Both the position numbers and the translations under genes were made by a program. Shown one piece after another: positions 54,975-63,950 of a stretch of 64,000 bases of DNA. Position 1 is the first letter of the stretch; each line of letters starts with the position of its first letter. Source of the DNA: Trichodesmium sp050015995 (GTDB taxonomy: Bacteria; Cyanobacteriota; Cyanobacteriia; Cyanobacteriales; Microcoleaceae); assembly GCF_050015995.1 (NCBI RefSeq), contig NZ_JBNHEP010000273.1, positions 10,775 through 74,774 of the forward strand. Reading direction: 5' to 3'. The notes under the pieces were generated by a model. The model did no database searches. It worked only from the letters and a program-made list of their open reading frames with translations, and was not told the DNA's origin.

Positions 54975-55235
54975 AATTAGCTAAATCCTAACTTATTTAT
55001 ATATTTATGGTTTTAACTTTTGATTTTTTAAAAGAGTGAGTGATTTATCCAAGTGGACAGAATTTATACTACTTTCTAGGACTCATGGCGAAATACCGGA
55101 GTCAGGAGGTCTAGTATCATAGAATAGGGGAATAAAGATAGAAAAATGTCCCCATCTCCCTATTTCTCCCTCTATTTTTAATTATAGACCCAAATGGGTT
55201 CTATAAAAATTAGAAGTTTTTAGCTGAACATGAGA
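54975..55235. other. Spacer
   Basis: AT-rich spacer; TTTAACTTTTGATTTTTTAA near 55010 recurs in other spacers of this locus (50235, 53570). No gene. Confidence 0.4.
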
Positions 55236-57203
55236 TTACGGATAAGCGAAGTAAAAATTATCTATATTCTCACTATTGGTATTCTTATTGTTATCGTTAT
55301 CCTTAGAGGGGTCAGAAATTAACTTATAAGCGATCGCATTTCGCAGAGGAACCATTTTTTCTGTAGCTAGTAAAGAGAATAAAATTTCTAATGCTTCCGG
55401 AGAACTATCAATTTTCAGAGCTTCTTGGAGCAGACGAAATGCACCAGTGAGATTGCCTGCTTGCAGAGGAATTGCCAATTCTGATAGACAGTAATTAAAG
55501 TAACGGCGACGAGATTTAGCCGTAATCTCGGCACGATGCTCGGTGGGAAGATAACTCTCTGAAATTTCGATTCCCAGGCGGTAGTATTCTCCTTGTGCTC
55601 CAGCTAAGAAAACTTCGCTGGACATATTGTTAGAATGCTGGCGGTAACGGGCAAGAATTTCTGGTTCACACCACCAATCATAGAAAGAAGCAATACGCTT
55701 GTATAGTTCCCAGTCGGGAGTATAAAGGTTAATGAGGTCATAAGCTCCCAGGTGTTCGTGGGCTGACCGACGAATTACCGTTGCACAGGGATTTAAGGGA
55801 TTATAAACACCAATTCGTTGCAGCCAAGTTTTATTGATACCCCTTTCCATTCCCCCGTGCTTTTGGGTAAAAATCACTTGTCTTTTCTCATCAATATTTT
55901 CATAACCTGTAAAAGCTGCTCCCACAGAATCAGAGCATCCTTCTAGACCTGACTTGAGCCGGGAATAATAACCAGGAAGTACAGATTCATCCTCTGGCAT
56001 TAAATGAATCCACTCACCCCGACTGAGGGCAATTCCCCGATTAAAGTTACGCCGTGGACCAATGTTTTCTGAATTGAGATAGTAACGGACTATACCACCG
56101 CCAATGGCATTCACTAATTCAAATAGAGGAGGATCGCTGGCATTGTCCATCACCAGAATTTCCATTTCCTCTTCCCCTTGCCATTGAGCTAATACACTTG
56201 CAAGACATTCCAACATAAAGTCTTTGCGGTTATATAGGGGAATAATTACAGAAAAAAAAGGTCGTTTATTGTCACTAGCTGGTACGGGAGGAATCGCCGG
56301 GAATTGATAATCACCAACGGTTACTTCTCCTAGTTCTAGCTCTGGCGAAGCATATTTTTCGGGAACAAACTCTGAAATTTCCTGGCTTTCTATGGCAGCA
56401 GCATAGTGAGGATTAATGAGCTTTAAACCTTGTCGATATGCGGCAGCAGCTTCTTTTAATTGGTGTTGTGTTTGGTAAATGAGTCCCAAACACATATAAG
56501 CTTCTCCATAGTTAGGGTTGATTTGCAAGGCTGTTTGTAAGGAATCTATCCCTGCTTCTAATTCTCCTTTTGCTTGTAATACCACACCCAAGTGATAATG
56601 AGCTTCCACAAAATCGGCTTGCAGGTTAATGGCTTGGCGATAGTAAGCGATCGCATTTTGCCAATCCCTTGCTTGCTCCCGTTCGCCCCCTAATTTGTGA
56701 TTTAGTTGTGCATAGTGGAGTTGCTTGTCTGGGGATAGTTTACCTTGAACTTGAAGGGTGTTACCCCAGTTGACATCCGCTTCGGTACAATTGGGATCAA
56801 TCTCTAGAGCCTTTTGATAGCTGGCGATCGCCTCATCAAATTTGCCTTGTTGTTGTAGTGTGTAGCCCAGATTATTATATAGTGGTGCTACTTCTGGCTC
56901 CAGGGTAATGGCTTGTTGGTAAGCTGATTCTGCTTCTGAGAACTGACCTTGAGCCTGACGCAGATTGCCTAAACTAAACCAAGCCTTAAGTAACTCAGGT
57001 TGTACAGAAACGGCTTTACAAAGTAACTTTTCTGCTACCTGGGGCTTACCAACTTGCTGGCACAGCATACCTAACCCATATAATGCCTCCGGATGTTGAG
57101 GCTGCTCTTTGAGAACCTGAAGATAACTCTGTTCTGCTTCGTTAAAAAGCTTGGCTTGATGATATTGAACTGCAAGTTGGAGGGTTTGAGAATCTGTTGT
57201 CAT
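55236..57203 (-). CDS. TPR protein with C-terminal GT2 glycosyltransferase
   Basis: Residues 1-275 hold about eight TPR units with the locus-specific linker GKLSPDKQLHYAQLNHKLG. Residues 316-540 are a GT-A glycosyltransferase family 2 domain (FFSVIIPLYNRKDFMLECLA, ILVMDNASD, LSRGEWIHLMPEDESV with its acidic metal site, then TPDWELYKRIASFY). The tail is helical and ends in an Asn/Asp-rich stretch. TPR modules should hold the acceptor, which may be a peptide. ATG 57203; the TTG six bases upstream is unlikely. It follows the Nif11 precursor on the same strand. Confidence 0.85.
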   Translation of the reverse strand: MTTDSQTLQLAVQYHQAKLFNEAEQSYLQVLKEQPQHPEALYGLGMLCQQVGKPQVAEKLLCKAVSVQPELLKAWFSLGNLRQAQGQFSEAESAYQQAITLEPEVAPLYNNLGYTLQQQGKFDEAIASYQKALEIDPNCTEADVNWGNTLQVQGKLSPDKQLHYAQLNHKLGGEREQARDWQNAIAYYRQAINLQADFVEAHYHLGVVLQAKGELEAGIDSLQTALQINPNYGEAYMCLGLIYQTQHQLKEAAAAYRQGLKLINPHYAAAIESQEISEFVPEKYASPELELGEVTVGDYQFPAIPPVPASDNKRPFFSVIIPLYNRKDFMLECLASVLAQWQGEEEMEILVMDNASDPPLFELVNAIGGGIVRYYLNSENIGPRRNFNRGIALSRGEWIHLMPEDESVLPGYYSRLKSGLEGCSDSVGAAFTGYENIDEKRQVIFTQKHGGMERGINKTWLQRIGVYNPLNPCATVIRRSAHEHLGAYDLINLYTPDWELYKRIASFYDWWCEPEILARYRQHSNNMSSEVFLAGAQGEYYRLGIEISESYLPTEHRAEITAKSRRRYFNYCLSELAIPLQAGNLTGAFRLLQEALKIDSSPEALEILFSLLATEKMVPLRNAIAYKLISDPSKDNDNNKNTNSENIDNFYFAYP

Positions 57204-57261
57204 TTTCAATCTCTAAGAATGTAATTAAGTAATATATTATATCATGTCCGGAAAAGAGGGA

Positions 57262-57290
57262 CCAGGGAGCAGGGAGCAGGGAGCAGGGAG
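57262..57290. repeat. GGGAGCA heptamer array
   Basis: Three to four copies of GGGAGCA or close variants, the same class of heptamer repeat as at 40193. The remaining spacer to 57485 holds no gene. Confidence 0.8.
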
Positions 57291-57485
57291 AAAGAATTGA
57301 TAATTTATACGAGATAATTGATTTAATTTTTGATTATCGGAGATGTCTATTAAAGTTTTCTAAACGAGAGTGTTTAAATCCTCTTGATCATTTCAAATGT
57401 ATTACCTCCATTGGTGAATTTGACTTGACTTAAGTTAAAGGGTGTTATTAAATACTTTTAATCTTGATGCTCAAATCAATATCTG

Positions 57486-57611
57486 ATATAGAATCCGGTT
57501 ATATAATATATGTTGATAATTCTATAAATTACTTCAAGCCTTGAATAGAACCACCTCCCCATCTCCCCATCTCCCCCAACCATATAATAAGTATTCAACC
57601 GGATTTGATAT
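57486..57611. mobile_element. MITE, copy B (inverted relative to copy A)
   Basis: The ends are ATATAGAATCCGGTT and, inverted, ATATCAAATCCGGTT; 126 bp. It matches the reverse complement of 50003-50144 except for two missing GAGATGGG units. Confidence 0.88.
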
Positions 57612-57639
57612 GATTTTTATGCTATCTTCTTTACTAAAA

Positions 57640-57830
57640 AATTTCCGCTTTTATCTAGAGATTGGTTGGCTTTCAAAAGCACTTTCAAGTAGGTTAATTG
57701 ACTATTCCAAGCTGAACGCGGAAGCAGGGGTAGGGAAGTCCTTGGACTCTGACTTTCGGCACTACCCGCTCTCGCAAGCCTCCCTCTGCATGGACAAGTG
57801 TTAGGTTTCACGGTCGTTCTACCCAACCTA
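57640..57830 (-). mobile_element. Probable IS605-type 3' end relic
   Basis: The minus strand has a GC-richer block (CCATGCAGAGGGAGGCTTGC, then CAAGGACTTCCCTACCCC) directly behind the Nif11 gene, with stem-forming segments and an open frame RTTVKPNTCPCRGRLARAGS that resembles the C-terminal tails of cyanobacterial TnpB proteins. The relic could encode the guide-RNA end of a lost element. Confidence 0.4.
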
Positions 57831-57833
57831 TAA

Positions 57834-58292
57834 TTAGATAAGTTCTGGTGGCTTGATGACACCATACATCGGCTGCATATCGATGGGTGGACCAATGACG
57901 ATACCATACATCGGCTGGGGATCTGGATATGGAAGAGGTTCTGGCTCAGGTTTTGGATATTCATCTTCAGGCGGTTCAATCACTATCCCGTACATTGGTT
58001 GAAAAATTGGATATTTTGGGAATATTTTCTTCCACCCAAAATCTTTCCTCCACCCACCAACGGCACTCACTAATTCGTCTTCGCTGAGTTCGTGAAACTC
58101 ACCTGATTCTTTTAAGTCCAAGATTTGGATGGTGGCTGTTTCAAATTCTTCTTGAGAAAAGTTATAACCACTATCTGTCATTACTTTTTTCACTTCTTCG
58201 ACTTTTTCACTCATCAATTGAGTGCGGAAAGATTCGTCTTTGACTACTCTGATGAGGAAGTCTTTGACTTTCTCTAAAATTTCTAGGGACAT
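57834..58292 (-). CDS. Nif11-leader precursor with three MYG motifs (spliceotide-like)
   Basis: Residues 1-80 are a typical Nif11 leader (LEKVKDFLIRVVKDESFRTQ, MTDSGYNFSQEEFETA, ELSEDELVSAVGG) with Gly79-Gly80 as cleavage site. The 72-residue core repeats QPMYGIVIEPP, QPMYGIVIGPP and QPMYGVIKPP; MYG stands at 100-102, 128-130 and 142-144, joined by a P-E-P-rich spacer. In Pleurocapsa the radical SAM splicease PlpX with PlpY cuts a tyramine unit out of such XYG motifs in precursor cores, leaving alpha-keto-beta-amino residues. AAGGAGG precedes the ATG. No splicease is in the window, so modification is inferred from the motif alone. Confidence 0.85.
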   Translation of the reverse strand: MSLEILEKVKDFLIRVVKDESFRTQLMSEKVEEVKKVMTDSGYNFSQEEFETATIQILDLKESGEFHELSEDELVSAVGGWRKDFGWKKIFPKYPIFQPMYGIVIEPPEDEYPKPEPEPLPYPDPQPMYGIVIGPPIDMQPMYGVIKPPELI

Positions 58293-58359
58293 GGTATTGT
58301 TTCCTCCTTGAATATCACTTTAACTTTTAATAGTTGTCAGTTATCAATTATCAGTTTTA

Positions 58360-61260
58360 TCACCTGGATTCGCTCGCCATCAAAACTTCTTTTGGCTGAT
58401 AACCTGCTTCAACCTCCTTGAACTTCTGCTGACTTTCATAAATCTCTTCTAAACTCGTGTAAGCTTCCCCATAGTTGGGATTCAGTTTTAAGGCTTTTTG
58501 AAAGTAAATCTCAGCATTTTTTAGATCCCCTGCTTTTTTCCGACCAAGACCCAATTGGTGATTTAATTCTGCATAATAAACTTGTTTGTCTGGGGAGAGT
58601 TTATTTTGGGTATAGAGTGCATTTCCTAAATTCACTTCCGCTTCAAGGCAGTTTGGCTGTAGTTCCAAAGCTTTTTGATAGCAGTTTATCGCTTCTTCCC
58701 ATTTACTTTGTTGTTGCAAAGTGTAGCCCAGATTGTTATAAATTGAAACAGCATCTGGTCGCAGAGCAATGGCTTTTTTGTACGCCTCTTCTGCTGCTGG
58801 TAACTGTCCTTGAAGTTGATGCAGATTACCCAAAGTAAACCAAACCTTGACCGAGTCTGGCTGAACTTGTGCAGCAGCATCCAAGAATTTTTCAGCTTCT
58901 TTTAATTCGCCTTGCTGCTGCGCTACCATACCTAAACCGTATAAAGCATCTGGATGGTTGGGCTGCATTGACAAAACCTGACGGTAAGCTGGTTCTGCTT
59001 GCTCTAGGTGATTTTCTCTATGTGCTTGGGTTGCTATCCGTAAAGTTTCAGCAACGGTAGCCATTGCTGACTTCCTTGGTTTCCCGACAGCATTCAGTAA
59101 AAATTCCTCTAAAGCTCGGATTGTTTCCAAGTCGTTATATAATTTATGCTTGTTCTTGGCAATTAACTCAGATATGTATTGACGATATTCAGCATCTCTC
59201 CCCAGACGGACAGCAATTTGTACATATTCTTCCTTAGTAGATGCAATTGTCTCTTCAATCCCCATCATCTTCAGAATTGCCATGGAATGCCGTCCCCGCA
59301 TCATTTCTTGGGGATAGGTTACAATGGGTACATTGAAGTTAGTCGATTCCATCGCCGTGTTATTTCCCGACCAACCAATGTTATCCAGGAAGACATCTGC
59401 AATTGCTGTAACTCCAGCAAAAGCACTAGAATTTAAGCGGGGTAAAAAGATGCAGTAGTCTTGGTAATTAAGGCCGAATTGATCAAAAGCATGGTTTAAA
59501 CGCTGCCGAAAAACTTCCGTTACATCTTCACTTTCGTGTTGGATAAAGACAAATTTGCATTTATCTAAATCCTGAGCAATTCTGGGAAAGACATCATCAT
59601 GTTGTGGTAGATATTTGAATAAGGATTGGCAACTCCAGAACATAATTTCGTCTTCTGCAATACCAATATCCTTTTTGCTTGTTGGTTTTGGTTCAACTGG
59701 TAAAAGTGTGTAATGAACTGCTAGATTCGGTAGTCTGACCAATTTCTCGGTATAATGTTCTTGAGCATTTTCTGGTTCCATTAAGTCACTACTCAAGTGA
59801 TAATCAATGGTTGGTAGTCCACTTGTTTCTGGGTGTCCCCCAAAGACAACTTGAATGGGAGCTAGTTTTAGGCATCCCAACTGTACTGTTGCAGGGTCCA
59901 TGCCAAATTCAGGGAAAATCAGGAGGTGTAATTTATCTTGTTGAATGATATCAGCCCATTTTTCCACTGGTAGAGGACCTTGGATAAATTTGTCAAATGC
60001 TTTTGCAGCTTTGGCAGTCTCTTCATCCCTTATATAGTTGGTATGATATCCAAATAATTCAAACTCACTCCGATTCAGGTTTTCTACCCAACCTTTCATG
60101 GGAATTTTCCAAACCGAATGCTTGTAAAAGAATCTAGAAACAAAACCAATGCGAATCTTTTCATTCCCTCGTAAATTTGGCAGAGGAATATCTTGACTCC
60201 ATTGGGGATAGCTATTCGACATTATCTGAACAAGCATTTCCCCATAGGTTTGCTGTAAATCTCGGTCATTTAAGCCTTGATAAGCTAGGAAGAAAGGCTG
60301 TAATGTTCCGACAAATTCCACTGCTTTTTCTAGTTGTTGAGAACTTGCTGTTTGATAACTTTGAGCTAATCCCTGGAGGTGCTGTTTATATTTATTTCGC
60401 TGAATATTTATTTCTGCATCACTAGAATATATAATTGGTAATTGATTAATCGCTATTCCAAATTTAGCTGGGGCATAATCAGGATTTATTTTTAAAGCTT
60501 TTTGATATGTTTCTATTGTTTCCTCTAACTTACCTTGGTCTGAATATATACTTGCTAAGTTAAAATAAGTATCAGTAGCATTAGAGTCAGGTAGAAATTT
60601 TAATGCTTGTTGATAGGATTCTGCTGCTGCTTCTAGTTCACCTTTTTTATCCAACGCATTACCCAATTGGTGATGAGCAATACCATAGTCAGGTTTAATT
60701 TTTATAGCTTGCTGATAAGATTCTATGGCTGCTTTTAATTTGCCCTGTTTTAGAAAAATATTACCCAAGTTATAATGGGCTTGAGCAAAGTCAGGTTTAA
60801 TTTTTATAGCTTGCTGATAAGATTCTATGGCTGCTTTTAATTTGCCCTGTTGTCGAAAAACATTAGCTAAATTATCATAAGCTTCAGCAATTTCAGGTTG
60901 AATTTTTAAAGCTTGCTGATAAGATTCTACGGCTGCTTCTAACTTGCCCTGTTGTCGAAAAACATTACCTAAATTATAATAAGCTTCAGCATAGTTAGGT
61001 TTGAGTTGTAAACTCTGTTGGTAATGGTCTACTGCTGCATCTAACTTGCCTTTTTGCTCAAATATATTTGCCAAATTACCAATTATTATTGGGCGATATT
61101 CTTTTTCTAAATCTTCTTGCTTATCTATACATTCCGGGTGAATTTGTAATATCTGTTTGTATAGTGATTCAGCTTCATCCAATTCACCAGACTGATGTTT
61201 TTGCACCGCTATTTGGATGAGGGATTTAATATTAGATTCTGAAAATTCTTTTTTATTCAT
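58360..61260 (-). CDS. OGT/SPINDLY-like GT41 glycosyltransferase with two TPR arrays
   Basis: 966 residues. Residues 1-300 are TPR units (YRPIIIGNLANIFEQKGKLD, YAEAYYNLGNVFRQQGKLEA, FAQAHYNLGNIFLKQGKLKA). Residues 365-725 form a GT41-like catalytic region (KIRIGFVSRFFYKHSVWKIP, PIQVVFGGHPETSGLPTIDY, FVFIQHES, DVFLDNIGWSGNNTAMEST, FNVPIVTYP). From 733 a second TPR array begins with MATVAETLRIATQAHRENHL, which looks like a gene start and matches the stand-alone TPR genes, so it is a fusion. GT41 enzymes add GlcNAc, fucose or glucose to Ser/Thr. ATG 61260 is preferred over GTG 61368. It lies just upstream of the Nif11 precursor. Confidence 0.87.
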   Translation of the reverse strand: MNKKEFSESNIKSLIQIAVQKHQSGELDEAESLYKQILQIHPECIDKQEDLEKEYRPIIIGNLANIFEQKGKLDAAVDHYQQSLQLKPNYAEAYYNLGNVFRQQGKLEAAVESYQQALKIQPEIAEAYDNLANVFRQQGKLKAAIESYQQAIKIKPDFAQAHYNLGNIFLKQGKLKAAIESYQQAIKIKPDYGIAHHQLGNALDKKGELEAAAESYQQALKFLPDSNATDTYFNLASIYSDQGKLEETIETYQKALKINPDYAPAKFGIAINQLPIIYSSDAEINIQRNKYKQHLQGLAQSYQTASSQQLEKAVEFVGTLQPFFLAYQGLNDRDLQQTYGEMLVQIMSNSYPQWSQDIPLPNLRGNEKIRIGFVSRFFYKHSVWKIPMKGWVENLNRSEFELFGYHTNYIRDEETAKAAKAFDKFIQGPLPVEKWADIIQQDKLHLLIFPEFGMDPATVQLGCLKLAPIQVVFGGHPETSGLPTIDYHLSSDLMEPENAQEHYTEKLVRLPNLAVHYTLLPVEPKPTSKKDIGIAEDEIMFWSCQSLFKYLPQHDDVFPRIAQDLDKCKFVFIQHESEDVTEVFRQRLNHAFDQFGLNYQDYCIFLPRLNSSAFAGVTAIADVFLDNIGWSGNNTAMESTNFNVPIVTYPQEMMRGRHSMAILKMMGIEETIASTKEEYVQIAVRLGRDAEYRQYISELIAKNKHKLYNDLETIRALEEFLLNAVGKPRKSAMATVAETLRIATQAHRENHLEQAEPAYRQVLSMQPNHPDALYGLGMVAQQQGELKEAEKFLDAAAQVQPDSVKVWFTLGNLHQLQGQLPAAEEAYKKAIALRPDAVSIYNNLGYTLQQQSKWEEAINCYQKALELQPNCLEAEVNLGNALYTQNKLSPDKQVYYAELNHQLGLGRKKAGDLKNAEIYFQKALKLNPNYGEAYTSLEEIYESQQKFKEVEAGYQPKEVLMASESR

Positions 61261-61789
61261 GGCTATATCAGCATATTTATCTTGTGATACCGTTTTTATG
61301 GTGGGAGCAAATCGTAAACAAAATCTTTGCCTACCCCAGAAACTTTCGTTATGGCATAAATCTAGCACCTGGATTAAAAACCGGTTTTATTGCAAATATT
61401 TTAGCTTCAAGACCTTGATTTTTCCTTTATAAACCCGGTTTTTTTGGTTTTGTTGATAATGGTGCAAGATATGACACGGAGCATCTACTAGCGTGTCGTC
61501 ATTTATTTTTTACTTACTTATTACCCACATTCCGCAGATCTCAATATATCTTTATATCTCTTTACACTTGCAAAATTCTTCAAACGATAAAAGGTTCTTA
61601 CAGAGATTGCGATCGCTAATTTTCCTAGTTTTATGAGAATTTTAGTAATAAATATTTACATTCAAGGATTTTACACCTAATAGCTGAAACACTTATTGGC
61701 TAAGACTTACAAGCAAAATATAAATTTTACTTATCAATTAAATGTTAAGAAGTGCGGAATGTGGGTTATTAAACTGACAACAAGTAACT
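61261..61789. other. Spacer upstream of the GT41 gene
   Basis: No gene seen. AAAAACCGGTTTT near 61376 and AAACCCGGTTTTTTT near 61431 could form stem structures. Confidence 0.35.
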
Positions 61790-61824
61790 CTGGATTTTAA
61801 AGGCTCTAAGCCTTTAAAATCCAG
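61790..61824. terminator. Strong 16-bp hairpin behind the RTX gene
   Basis: CTGGATTTTAAAGGCT pairs with AGCCTTTAAAATCCAG over a 3-base loop, 55 bases behind the stop of the minus-strand RTX gene. The T-rich tail lies on the plus side, so termination of the minus transcript is uncertain. Confidence 0.55.
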
Positions 61825-61878
61825 GATTTTTATTTATAATCATTAACCTGTTGGCATTCCCTCCCAAACCGGAAGGTC

Positions 61879-62733
61879 TTAAATCACCACGACTCCCTGC
61901 CCCTGGGTTAAATCTACTCCTATTACAGAAGCTATCAAATCTGCACTTCCATCAGGGAATAAAGCATAAATATCTGTACCGTCACCTTGGCTAGGATCGA
62001 TAACTCCATCACCGTTGGCGTCAAAGAAAAGTAGTCCATGACTCACAGATGGGCTTAAATCGAGACCATCCACACCTAGCTCGAAGTCCAAAATATTTAC
62101 AAAGTCAGCAAAGCCAGCGGTGGCATAAAAAGGGCCATTGTTATCACCAAGCACGTATTGATCCGGAGCACCATCGGAGACGGGAAAACCATTAGCATCA
62201 ACGGTACCACCAATTAGGATATCTTGCTGAAGATTTCCTCCTGTCTGCTCCCCACCAGCTCCTATAAGGATGTCAGCACCTGTACCTCCAACGAGAAGAT
62301 CATTGTCGGGACCTCCACTTAGTTGGTCGTCACCGTCTCCCCCATCGATCTGGTCATCGCCAGCCCCCCCATTCAAGATGTCATTGCCATCCCCCCCGCT
62401 TAGGAAGTCATCACCAGACTTCCCAGTCACTAGGTCATCCCCGTTTTGCCCAAAAAGATCGTCATCTCCGAAACCCCCATCTATGAGGTCATCCCCGTCA
62501 CCTCCAAGAATCTCGTCATCGCCAAAACGTCCAAAAAGTCTGTCGTTACCACCAAGCCCATCTAGAACAGTATTACCGAAAGTCGAGCCAAAAAGAACGT
62601 CTCGTCTATCCGTTCCAGTTTGCGAACCGCCTTGAAGCTCTTCTGCTTTGGCCTTAATAGCTTCTACTCTTGCCTCAATTTCGACTCTTTTAGACTGAAT
62701 TGTCTCTATAATTTCTTGTATCTCAACAGTCAT
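61879..62733 (-). CDS. RTX calcium-binding protein with leader-like N-terminus
   Basis: Residues 1-36 are helical and end KAKAEELQGGSQTG, a double-Gly-type boundary. Residues 45-160 hold a dozen RTX nonapeptides (GGNDRLFGRF, GDDLIDGGF, GDDQIDGGDG), which fold on calcium. The C-terminal 120 residues include DGLDLSPSVSHGLLFFDANG and ALFPDGSADL and end VVVI. No catalytic domain seen. GAGGTGGAC precedes ATG 62733. It is probably exported by a type I system. Confidence 0.78.
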   Translation of the reverse strand: MTVEIQEIIETIQSKRVEIEARVEAIKAKAEELQGGSQTGTDRRDVLFGSTFGNTVLDGLGGNDRLFGRFGDDEILGGDGDDLIDGGFGDDDLFGQNGDDLVTGKSGDDFLSGGDGNDILNGGAGDDQIDGGDGDDQLSGGPDNDLLVGGTGADILIGAGGEQTGGNLQQDILIGGTVDANGFPVSDGAPDQYVLGDNNGPFYATAGFADFVNILDFELGVDGLDLSPSVSHGLLFFDANGDGVIDPSQGDGTDIYALFPDGSADLIASVIGVDLTQGQGVVVI

Positions 62734-62860
62734 TTTGTCCACCTCTTAAAGTAAAGTTATTTTTGGGATAGGGTAAATATTTTATTCTTCATCAAAGAAG
62801 AACCAACAATAAACAGCTTTAATATTGCAATTCTAATAATTAAGAACAGCAATATTAAAG

Positions 62861-63184
62861 CTAAAAATAAGATGTCATATGACCCCTGATAGAATTACTA
62901 TTACTAGTCATTTTTACTTCCACAGTAATTTGTGTGTTATGGTCTTGAGTGGAGAATTGACGATGATATATATAATCACCATTATTTTCTCTAGATTCTT
63001 GAGCCACAGACTCTTGTTTTTCCTCTGAAAAGTATTTTGTTAAAGTAGGTGCATAAACGTGTAAACGTTCGTATAAGAAATCCCTGAAATTATTAAAGTT
63101 ACTAGAGTAGAAGAACCCACCCTGGACTTCAATATCACTAATAGTTTCATCAAAAGATAGGTCACTAATTTTTAATTTTCTCAT
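62861..63184 (-). CDS. Small protein with GG-like leader
   Basis: 107 residues. The first 23 residues (RKLKISDLSFDETISDIEV, then QGG) resemble the short leaders of cyanobacterial peptides exported by peptidase-containing ABC transporters. The remainder is hydrophilic and aromatic (SSNFNNFRDFLYERLHVYAP). No known domain. It lies between two other genes with leader-like starts. Confidence 0.55.
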   Translation of the reverse strand: MRKLKISDLSFDETISDIEVQGGFFYSSNFNNFRDFLYERLHVYAPTLTKYFSEEKQESVAQESRENNGDYIYHRQFSTQDHNTQITVEVKMTSNSNSIRGHMTSYF

Positions 63185-63518
63185 AACTAATCTGCTGGCT
63201 ATTTAGACAATGTTCATTAAATGAATATTAAATCCAGACGTAGGGTTGGTTAGGTGGCAATACTTATACTGACTCACCCAACCCAACTCTTAACTATGCG
63301 TTGGAAACAATTAATATTAAGCACTATACCTGTCTTAATCTTTGCTTGGCAAACATTCTCTTATTGAAAGCTAAAAGCTTTGAATAAGCTTCCAGAGAAT
63401 TTTATCACCTTTCCAAAAGTTGGTGATGAAATTGTGAGTTTGCCATCACCAAACTAGATTAACTTGAGTTGCACTTCCTAGAAATAGGAGGTTGCCTGAG
63501 TTTGACTAGAACTATGAC

Positions 63519-63818
63519 CTAGTTAGTGAAGGAGCTAGCGTTAACGAAGGACTCAGATACATACTCTTCAGTTTGAGTACCAAAGATGATGCTGGTGAAT
63601 GTGTTGTTACCTTGAGCATCAGAAGAACCTAGTACTTCAGCGCCATTTCCAGATAAGCCACTTAAGTTAAGCTTAACAGTCTTCTTGAATGTTTCGTTAA
63701 CGTCAACGTTAGCATCAACATCTTTGTCTAATTTGAACTTGCTGTTGATGTTGATTCCTTGTCCACCAAATACTTCAGTTTCAGCAGATTCTAAGTAGTT
63801 TAATTCAGAAATAATCAT
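63519..63818 (-). CDS. Small exported-type protein with MIISELNYLE leader
   Basis: The first 20 residues, MIISELNYLESAETEVFGG, match the common cyanobacterial bacteriocin-type leader family (MIISDLNYLE...GG) processed by C39-peptidase ABC exporters. The 79-residue remainder is Asn/Asp/Val-rich (KLDKDVDANVDVNETF) and predicted beta; no cysteine is present, so a lanthipeptide is unlikely. AAGGAG lies about eight bases before the ATG. The conserved palindromic element stands directly upstream. Confidence 0.75.
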   Translation of the reverse strand: MIISELNYLESAETEVFGGQGININSKFKLDKDVDANVDVNETFKKTVKLNLSGLSGNGAEVLGSSDAQGNNTFTSIIFGTQTEEYVSESFVNASSFTN

Positions 63819-63848
63819 TGTGTTTCTCCTTATTTGTTTTTGAAATTT

Positions 63849-63950
63849 TCAAACAACTTTGCTTTGTTTGACATTTTTAATATAACTGGAATCATCCGGG
63901 AATGGTTGCCATTTTGGCAGATGTCTTTGAAGAAAATTACCGGGTTTTCA
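63849..63950 (-). promoter_or_regulatory. Conserved upstream element, second copy
   Basis: TGCCATTTTGGCA (63907-63919) lies upstream of the block TTATATTAAAAATG, then TCAAACAAAGCAAAGTTG, on the minus strand. It corresponds base for base, with few changes, to 49872-49990. The -10-like TATATT is about 60 bases from the start codon. Confidence 0.7.

Noticed and set aside
61217..61432. Plus-strand frame at the GT41 5' end
   Set aside because: It is antisense to the start region of the GT41 gene with no ribosome site.
62270..62635. Plus-strand Ser/Pro-rich frame
   Set aside because: It is the complement of the Gly/Asp RTX repeats and carries no signal of its own.
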